Shown one piece after another: positions 57,562-64,000 of a DNA stretch of 64,000 bases. This DNA comes from Phaeosaccion multiseriatum. Its lineage: Eukaryota; Ochrophyta, other classes. The DNA is taken from positions 1,612,001 to 1,676,000 of the forward strand of contig OZ218950.1 in assembly GCA_965112735.1 (NCBI GenBank). The letters are read 5' to 3'. The notes beneath the pieces were generated by a model, which worked only from the letters and a program-made list of their open reading frames with translations, was not told where the DNA came from and searched no databases. How positions within the stretch are numbered: the first letter of the stretch is position 1; each line of letters starts with the position of its first letter. The position numbers were made by a program, and so were the translations under genes.

Positions 57562-58547
57562 CATGGGTGTGTATGTGTGTACTTTTTGCCTTTGCTCATT
57601 GATTCAGTCCTTAGTTGCTTCTAAATCCCCCTCGAGGGCCTTCAACGCGGCCCTTTCGAAGGGAGGAGAGCGAAGAAAGCCGCTGTTGAACACTCATTCC
57701 CCTTCCTGTCCTTTGCGTCCAATGAGGGTGCTGATAGTCCGGGCCAGAGCTGCTTGCTTCTGTCACCCTTTGCTCATGCGAACACCCCTGCTTTGCCTTG
57801 CCTTGCCTTGCTTTGCTTTGCTTTGTTTGCTTCGCTTGCCCCCCGCTTCGCCCCACGTCCCATATCTCTTATCTACACACCTGCTGCTTCACTTCACTTC
57901 AGATCACGGCTGAGATGGGCCAAGCCCAAGCCAGCAGCCAATACAAGCATTCACTAGTCCTGCAGCAACTGGAGACACTAAGCAATAGGGCCGAGTGTCA
58001 GGACGTTCTGTCGGGTATTGTGTCACAGTTGGAGACTGCTGAGATGCGCGAACAGGTGGAGGACGAGGTGGACGCCAAGGGGAGGATGATCAAGACGCGC
58101 ATGGGGGACAGCGTTGGGAAGGTCGAAGCGGAGGTCGGAGAGGTGAGGCGGGGCGGGAGTACACACATCTTGCTGCGCTCTCACCAACTGCTGCTGCTGT
58201 TGACACCTCAAGCCCTCCTCCTTTCCTTTCCCGCTACTCTCTCCCCTTGCTCATTCACGCCCCACCCCTCCCCCTAAGTCAACAAACACCCACCCCATAC
58301 ACATACGCACTCACCTCCCTCTCCATCCTCCATTTGTGAACCACTGAACGACCAACAGGTGGAGTCCAAGGTGTCAGGCCTGACCGCTCGTGTGGAGCAG
58401 CTCAACAGAATTGTGTCTTCCCTTCAGGGCTTGCTGAAGGTCAGACTGGCCAGGGATGAGGATTTGGAGCACAAGATCACTCAGCTCGAGGGCCAAGTGA
58501 GCAGTCAAGGCCACGTGACCAGCCAAGCAAGCCGAGATGAAGGCGGG

Positions 58548-58586
<39 letters not shown>

Positions 58587-60113
58587 GGAATTGGAGGTAG
58601 CAGCAACGTAGCAGGAGGTGTGCTTGGCGGTGTGGGTGAAGGCGGAGGTGGAGATGGAGATGGAGGAGGAGGAGGAGGGGGAGGAGGTGGAGGAGGAGGA
58701 GGAGGAGGAGCGAGTGGGGATGCTGCTGTTACCGCTGCTGATGAAACACCAACCGCTGCTACTGCTGCATCGCCAACTGCTGCTGCTGCGTCACCAACTG
58801 TTGATGATGAATCGCCAACTGCAGCTGCTGAATCACCAACTGCAGCCACGGAAAAAGATGCCACCAAAGTGCCGCTTGAGTCACCGGACACTTCCCTGCG
58901 CTCAGTTGAAGGAATAGAAAAGGTAGTGAAGAACGATGAGGACGGAGCAGAAGAGGAGGAAGAGAAGGGGGAAGGGGAGAAGGAGGAGGAGGAGGAGGAG
59001 GAGGAGGAGGAGGAGGAGGAGGAGGAACGCGGGGTGCATGAAGAGAGGGAGACGCAGCAGCAGGAGGAGGAGGAGGACGAGGAGGAGGACGAGGAGGAGG
59101 AGGAGGAGGAGGAGGAGGAGGAGGAGGAGGAAGGTGAGAAGGAAGAGGATGAAAGTGCGGAAGAGGAGAGCGGGGAGGAGGAGAAGGAGGAAGAGGAAAG
59201 TGGGGAGGAGGAGGAAGAGGAGGAGGAAGAGGAGAGTGAGGAGGAGGAGGAGGAGGAGGAGGAGGAGGAGGAGGAGGAGGAGGAGGAGGAGGAGGAGGAG
59301 GAGGAGGAAAGTGGGGAGGAGGAGGAGGAGGAGGAGGAGGAGGAGGAGGAGGAGGAGGAGGAGGAGGAGGAGGAGGAGGAGGAGGACGAGGAGGAGGAGG
59401 ACGAGGAGGAGGAGGACGACGACGACGAAAGTGGGGAGGAAGAGGAGGAAGAAGAGGGTGAAAGTGAGGAGGAAGAGGATGAAAGTGCGGATGAGGAGAG
59501 TGAGGAGGAGAAGGAGGAAGAGGAAAGGGGGGAGGAGGAGGAGGAGGAGGAGGAGGAGGAGGAGGAGGAGGAGGAGGAGGAGGAGGACGAGGACGAAGAG
59601 GAGGAGGGGGACGAGGACGAAGAGGAGGAGGGGGAGGAGAAGAAGAAGGAGAAGAGAGAGGAGGTGGAGGAAAGTGAGGAGGAAGACGAGGACAGTGAGG
59701 AGGAGGAAGAGGAGGAGGAGGAGGAGGAGGAGGAGGAGGAGGAGGAGGAGGAGGAGGAGGAGGAAAGTGAGGAGGATGAGGAAGAGGAGGAGGGGGAGGA
59801 GAAGAAGGAGAAGAGAGAGGAGGTGGAGGAAAGTGGGGAGGAGGAGGAAGAGGAGGAGGAAGAGGAGGAGGAAAGTGAGGAAGAGGAGGAGGAAAGTGAG
59901 GAAGAGGAGGAGGAAAGAGAGGAAGAGGAGGAGCAGAGAAAGGGAGCGACAAAGGGACAGGTGAGGAAGGCTACGACAGGGAAGGGGGAAACAGATCGAC
60001 AAGAAGAGGAGGACAGTGAGGAAGAGGAGGAGGAAGGCGGAGTGAAGGGGGTGAGGAAAGAGAGGAGTAGTTCACAAGCCGAGAAGCCGTCTAAGAGGGG
60101 CGGTAAGCGATAG
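52940..60113 (+). CDS. Very large coiled-coil protein C with acidic tail
   Basis: Exons: 52940-53742, 54131-55483, 55704-55895, 56165-56275, 56496-56606, 56781-56918, 57198-57425, 57903-58142, 58359-60113; about 1640 residues. Almost every intron is phase 0. From residue 200 to 1100 the protein is nearly continuous coiled coil ([100 protein letters not shown]). A Gly/Ser/Ala block with repeated SPTAA follows, then a roughly 330-residue Glu-rich tail and a short basic end (KPSKRGGKR). The frame must shift once inside the first exon: [20 protein letters not shown] is in one frame and [16 protein letters not shown] onward in another, across a G-rich stretch (53065-53095). Its repetitive apolipoprotein- or SMC-like helices suggest a filament or scaffold; no family is assigned. 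Confidence 0.7.
55915..56150 (+). repeat. (TTGG)n repeat in coiled-coil C intron
   Basis: Tandem GGTT units with GATT variants give way to a CTGTCTGTC/CTACCTGTC stretch. The whole tract lies between exons at 55895 and 56165. Confidence 0.9.
56300..56372 (+). repeat. (CA)n microsatellite in coiled-coil C intron
   Basis: CA repeats with AAACAC interruptions start just after the splice donor at 56275. Confidence 0.95.
57067..57146 (-). repeat. Adjacent copies of two dispersed words in one intron
   Basis: On the minus strand the intron 56919-57197 carries TTGACTTATAGGAAT followed by CAACCTAAGAAGTACGTA, then, after a short gap, CCGAAACTGAGACTCAGAAC. Each half recurs separately elsewhere (20581 and 62720; 3202, 29939 and 49153). 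Confidence 0.75.
58741..58850 (+). repeat. Cluster of five diverged copies of the 16-bp word, coding SPTAA units
   Basis: ACACCAACCGCTG, ATCGCCAACTGCTG, GTCACCAACTGTTG, ATCGCCAACTGCAG and ATCACCAACTGCAG are spaced about 18-30 bp apart in coiled-coil C exon 10. They read [20 protein letters not shown] and SPTAA. Confidence 0.85.
58978..59945 (+). repeat. (GAG)n-rich coding tract, poly-Glu tail of coiled-coil C
   Basis: About 970 bp of GAG/GAA with scattered GAC, AGT-GAG and AAG codons. It includes repeated ESEEEE and [14 protein letters not shown] units, implying unit-level duplication within the tract. Confidence 0.95.
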
Positions 60114-60528
60114 CGAGTGGGCTCCCCCCCCCCCCCTTCTCAATGGTACGCAGACTCTCCAAGTCGCGTCGCCACATACTTCGCTACGGCAAGTGCACAG
60201 ACGGAGAGAGAGGGCAGAGAGAGGGACAGACAGAATGGGGTGGGGGCTCGATCCCTACAACGCTTGCGCGTGACATCCCCTTCGGTGCAACCACTTACCG
60301 CGTGGGTGCGTGCGTGCGATGTATAGGCTTCGCCGTGAGTACCCGTCGTGGCTCGAAGGGAATCGAACCGACTCCCTTCACGGCAAGGCACCTCTATAAT
60401 ACACGTCACTGGAGCCAAGCTTGTTACTATTGCTCCAGTGACCACCTCCCCTCTTCTCCTTCTTCTGTTGATGTCTTTCGAACCACTTGTGATGCTCCTG
60501 AAGCACCAACTGCAGCCCCTCCTGCCTC
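60114..60528. other. Convergent intergenic region with nested inverted repeats
   Basis: GCCGTGA (about 60331) pairs with TCACGGC (about 60378), AAGGGA with TCCCTT between them, and ACTGGAGC with GCTCCAGT further right (60410-60440). A GGTTCGATTCC sequence on the minus strand resembles a Pol III B box. No complete tRNA fold was obtained. Confidence 0.5.
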
Positions 60529-63114
60529 TCATGCCCCTCCTGCCCCTCCTGCCTCTTCTGCCTCCTTTGGAAGAGCGAGAGGAGAAAGAGATAGTGGCCC
60601 TGTACGGTCGAGCCAGTAGCGATAGGAGAAGGTGGCGCCCCTCGAGCACTGAAGAATGAGAAGCCCCTCCCACACCCCCTGCAGGCTCTGCCCCTGCGGA
60701 GAGCATATCCAGGCAGCGGCAAGGGCACTGGAGAAGGCCATGGTCTTGGCTTCGTATAAGAAATCCTTGGGTGGGGTCAGAGGGGGAGGGGGAGGGGGAG
60801 GAGGGAGAAGAGGAGAGGGGGGGAGGGCGGTCAGGGGATGGCACCCGATGAGAGGGAAGGAGGGAGACGGAAGAGGGGGGAGGGGGAAGCGGGGAAGGGA
60901 AGGAGAGGGAGGAAGGGAGGAATGGGGAAGTACATCCCATCTATGTGCCCCACCTGAGATCCTTGCAAGACTGAGAGAGAGGCCACAGACGGGGAGGGAA
61001 GATGGCAATCAGAGGGGGGTGGGGGTGGGGGTGGGGATGTGAGAGAGAGAAAAGGAGAGCGAGGAGAGGAGCGCGAAGAGGGAAACACAGCAAAGGGAAG
61101 AGAGAGGAATACGTGAGCATGAAGGACACCGTCTCGAAGTAGCGGAGGGTACGAAAGAGGACACATTTATGTATAGAGCACGTACGCCCGCCCGCACATC
61201 CCTCTCCACACGCGCACACATGCATACGTACCCCCCTCCACACACACACACACACACACACGCAAACACACACACGCACACACACACAAACACACACACA
61301 CACAAACACACTCACACTCACACAAACACACACACACAAACGGACACGTACCTCCGTCGCCGACGAAGACGAAGAAGTTGAGGGGCTGCATGGCTCCGAT
61401 CAGCACCACGAGGGGGGCAACAAGGGACACCACGTCATCGTCCGGGGTGACTGGTGGAGGGAGGGAGGGGGGGAGGGACGGAGGGAGGGAGGAAGGGAGG
61501 GAGGGATGGAGGGTGAGAGGGGGGGAGGGAGGGAGGGAGGGTGAGAGGGGGGGAGGGAGGGAGGCAAGGAGGGAGGGAGGGACCGCCCAGTGAGTGAACA
61601 TGGTTGATGGGAACCTGCGCCGAGCAAAAGAAGGCAGCATTGCAGGCAAGGCCAACCCTGCACTGCTGCTGCCGCTGTACCACCAACTGCTGCCCGCCCT
61701 CCCTCCCTCCTCCACTCACATAACCTAGGCAGGGCGGGCCCCAGGACGAGGAAGGTGCCCATGAGCGCCACTCCCGTGCCCGCGGCCATGGCCAAGACCC
61801 GGTCCCCCACCCCACGAGCAGATGCTATGGATGACGCAGGGGGAAGGGACGGAAGGGAAGGAGTAGGGGTTCTTTGGTCTCGTCCTCCTCCTCGTCCTGC
61901 TCCTTCTTGTTCTTGCTCTTCGTCCCCTTCTCTTCCTCCTCCTCCTCCTCCTCCTCCTCCTTGGCTTCCTGTGCCGCCCTTGTCCTTGCCCTGCTCGGTC
62001 GCCACGAGGCCCTGTGCGGCGACGGCTAAGGAGTCGGCGCAGAAGGAGAGAAGGAGCCACAGCTGAGATGCCACCTGTGAAATTAAGAAGCGAATGAAAA
62101 GAAACACCACCACATCGATAGTGAGAAAGAGAGGTACGGATATGATTAGTATCATAAACATTATCTTTACTTCGAGCTCATAAGCTCTAATGACATGCAC
62201 CATGACTGACTTACTGACTTACTGACATACTGACATACTGACTAACTGACCTGATGGGCGGCGATGCTGAGGGGGCCGGAGTGTGCGGCGAAGCTGCTTG
62301 CGGTGGTGAGGCAGGCCTGCAGGCAGAGCGTCCGCCCAAAGACAGCCCCAGAGGCGGTCAGCAGGGGCGAGAGCTCACCCCATGGCAGAGGCTCCAGAGA
62401 GGGCCGAGCAGACACAGAAGTACTTGACACTGGGGCTGAGGCTGGAGAGGAGGAGGAGGAGGAGGAGGAGGAGGAGGAGGAGGAGGAGGAGGAGGAGGAG
62501 GAGGAGGAGGAGGAGGAGGTGCCTTGCGAGAGGAGGAAGAGGAAGGTGAGGGCGGCGGTCCACTCCGCGCAGACGGTGGCGAGGGCCGCGCCGGGGGCTC
62601 CCATGCCTAGGGTGAAGATGAACAGGGGGTCCTGATGATGATCGAGAGGGGTGATACAGGGGAGGGGAGCGGGATGGATGGACATTCATATGTATGGTAC
62701 GAGGGGTGGGAGGCTGTCACTAACTTTAGGGAGTCAACCTAAGAATTACGTATTGTGTGTGAGTGTGTATGTGGGTGTGGTACGGAGAGGATACAAGGAT
62801 AGGGTAGGTGCCAGAGTACGTGGAGAAAATAAGGCGCCGGAGTAGGTTGCAGACTGGTCAAACGACGGAGGCGAAGGAAGGTCTCAGTGAAGCCGGTGCG
62901 AGTTGATCAAAGAGATATGGGAGGGAAGGCCTGGAGCCTATAGTAGGGCTGTCTGCCTGTCTCTCTATCTCTCTTGTGAACCGCGCATTCCACTGACTTA
63001 CAAGCGCGAAGTTTATAAGGTTGGCGAGCAGCGCGATGAAAAGGGGTGTCCTGTGGGTGCGTGGGATGGAGATGGCAGTGGACACGGTGGGCACAAATGG
63101 CGACAGAAAGACAC

Positions 63115-63156
<42 letters not shown>

Positions 63157-64000
63157 CAGACAGACAGACAGAAAGATAGATAGACAGATACACACAAGCG
63201 GTAGGAGCAGCAGCGGCGGCGGAGGAGAGAACGGGAATGAATCTCAAGAGGAAGAGGAGGGACTCGTTCGTTTAGTCGCGCAGCCTCCGGGGGGGGGGGG
63301 GGGGTTGGCAAGCAGACAGGCGCCACTCGCCATATCTTACTCTCATCAAGTCGTACATGTACATGAAACGGCAACTCTCATCAAGCCAAATCAATCAATC
63401 AGGTCCGGTCCGTATGACCAACTCTCCAACCGACGTACCTGGTGTCAAGGAAGCCTCGATAGGCGCCATTGCCCACAGAGATGAGCAGCACTGCCGGCGC
63501 CGCGAGGGCTCTAATACTGAGGTAGGCTCGAGCCTCCGCCGCATTGTGAGCGGTGGCACCCATGATGGACAGGATGCCACCCCCACACGTCTCGAGGAGC
63601 AAGACCATGACGAGTCCGAGCCCCACTGCCGCGGTTTGCAGGGAGCCGATGATGCGAGTAGCTGCAGCCTTGTCTCCCTTGGCGAGAGCATTGGCGACCA
63701 GAGGGGTGGGTACTGGGAGGGTGGAGAGGGAAGGGGGCGGGGGGGGTTATGGCGGGGTGTGGTTCCGTTGCCTCATGTGTCGGTGGGTAGGCAGGGATGG
63801 GTCTCTCTGATGGCATCGTGAGTCGCGAACGAAAGAGAGCTTTGAGGTGATGTTTTTTGTCAAAAGATGGATACAATACGGACCTGAAGCGAGGAAGTTG
63901 AAGATGTAGAAGCTGAAGGTGAAGATGTAGGTATTAAGCCCCATGGCCTCCAGTCCGAGCGGGGTCCCTAAGCGCCCCACGTAGGCCGTGTCCACCAAGG
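60529..64000 (-). CDS. MATE family efflux transporter, N-terminus beyond window
   Basis: Exons (minus, partial): 63884-64000, 63439-63712, 63002-63050, 62251-62631, 61720-62074, 61352-61450, 60954-60970, 60529-60765; about 508 residues visible. MATE transporters export organic cations or metabolites using Na+ or H+ gradients. Family blocks are all there: [60 protein letters not shown] followed by [80 protein letters not shown] and [20 protein letters not shown]. The VLQGSQ segment comes from a 17-nt exon. Two loop insertions are low complexity: a poly-Ser run coded by (GAG)n on the opposite strand (62451-62519) and a Gly/Glu/Gln-rich loop near 61900. It resembles plant and plastid MATE/DinF proteins. 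The start codon lies off the window edge. Confidence 0.92.
61450..61590 (+). repeat. (GGGA)n polypurine tract in MATE intron
   Basis: GGAGGGAGGGA units with GGTGAGAGGGGG interruptions lie between the DDDVV exon and the preceding exon. It resembles the tract in kinase intron 1. Confidence 0.9.
62720..62760 (+). repeat. Dispersed intronic word, copy 3 (CAACCTAAGAATTACGTA)
   Basis: Exact CAACCTAAGAATTACGTA at 62735-62752, followed by TTGTGTGTG as in copy 1. It lies in the MATE intron 62632-63001. Confidence 0.85.
63117..63190 (+). repeat. (CAGA)n tetranucleotide repeat in MATE intron
   Basis: ACAGACAG units with one AAGACAG slip and AGATAG variants at the end. It lies between exons at 63050 and 63439. 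Confidence 0.95.

Noticed and set aside
58759-60002. Very long minus-strand open frames (poly-Pro, poly-Leu) opposite the coiled-coil C acidic tail
   Set aside because: They are the complement of a (GAG)n coding tract. The + strand frame is continuous with upstream splice-consistent coiled-coil exons, and the minus frames are almost pure single-residue runs.
60330-60430. Possible tRNA gene on the minus strand
   Set aside because: The B-box-like GGTTCGATTCC and a TGGCTC/GAGCCA pairing are present, but T-stem pairing fails at two positions and neither a D-arm nor an anticodon arm with a 7-nt loop can be drawn.
61571-61612. An extra MATE exon reading [11 protein letters not shown]
   Set aside because: Using the donor GTGAGT at 61719 and joining directly to 61450 gives PRLFTPDDDVV in frame, which matches the MATE consensus. 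Including the extra segment breaks the phase of the next exon.

Overview
This is nuclear DNA of a eukaryote. The genes are split by short introns with GT-AG borders, there are no bacterial operon signals, and the sequence is gene-dense and full of simple repeats. Two proteins start with a hydrophobic leader followed by an A-F-x-P type junction (ribulose-phosphate 3-epimerase 'AAAF/TGP', the NifU-C-like protein 'CGAF/APS'). That is the usual entry signal for a complex (secondary) plastid, so the best guess is a photosynthetic stramenopile, possibly a eustigmatophyte of the Nannochloropsis type. The lineage is inference; the splicing and protein families are read from the sequence.

Layout. 24-4444 (+) SAM-dependent methyltransferase, eight exons; 4653-7463 (-) WD40 protein; 7672-12621 (+) AGC-family protein kinase ending in an FxxF motif; 13040-15988 (-) seven-span Wntless/TMEM181-like membrane protein; 17325-17507 (+) inverted, broken copy of the last exon of that gene; 17828-18723 (-) VKOR-type thiol oxidoreductase; 18884-21487 (+) unknown multi-span membrane protein; 22053-24331 (-) MAK16 ribosome-biogenesis factor; 24884-26951 (+) UBE2Q-type ubiquitin-conjugating enzyme; 27683-29574 (-) secretory protein with DPE-rich repeats; 29983-30585 foldback array plus a long CA tract; 31592-33541 (+) acidic low-complexity protein; 35093-38434 (-) ankyrin-TPR protein; 38615-40867 (+) plastid ribulose-phosphate 3-epimerase; 41459-41740 (-) small double zinc-finger protein; 42195-47614 (-) large coiled-coil protein; 47881-49003 (+) NifU-C-like plastid protein without its CxxC; 49515-52760 (-) and 52940-60113 (+) two more large coiled-coil proteins; 60529-64000 (-) MATE transporter, cut by the window edge.

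Six neighbouring pairs are head to head, and five of them share only about 160-270 bp between start codons. No functional cluster is apparent: the genes are mostly housekeeping (ribosome assembly, ubiquitin transfer, Calvin/pentose phosphate carbon flow, disulfide formation, transport, signalling). The exception is the 42-60 kb stretch, where three large coiled-coil genes lie almost side by side.

The most unusual signal is at DNA level. A 16-bp word, GTATCACCAACTGCTG, occurs four times exactly and many more times with one or a few changes. It lies in both orientations, in exons, introns and intergenic DNA, nearly always beside CAG/CTG runs. In different genes it is translated as [18 protein letters not shown] or YHQLV, so it is a nucleotide repeat and not a protein motif. 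Other dispersed words, a 600-bp foldback element and an inverted gene duplication show that this locus has been reshaped by short repetitive DNA. Exon coordinates were worked out by hand from splice consensus and reading-frame continuity; single-base errors are possible.
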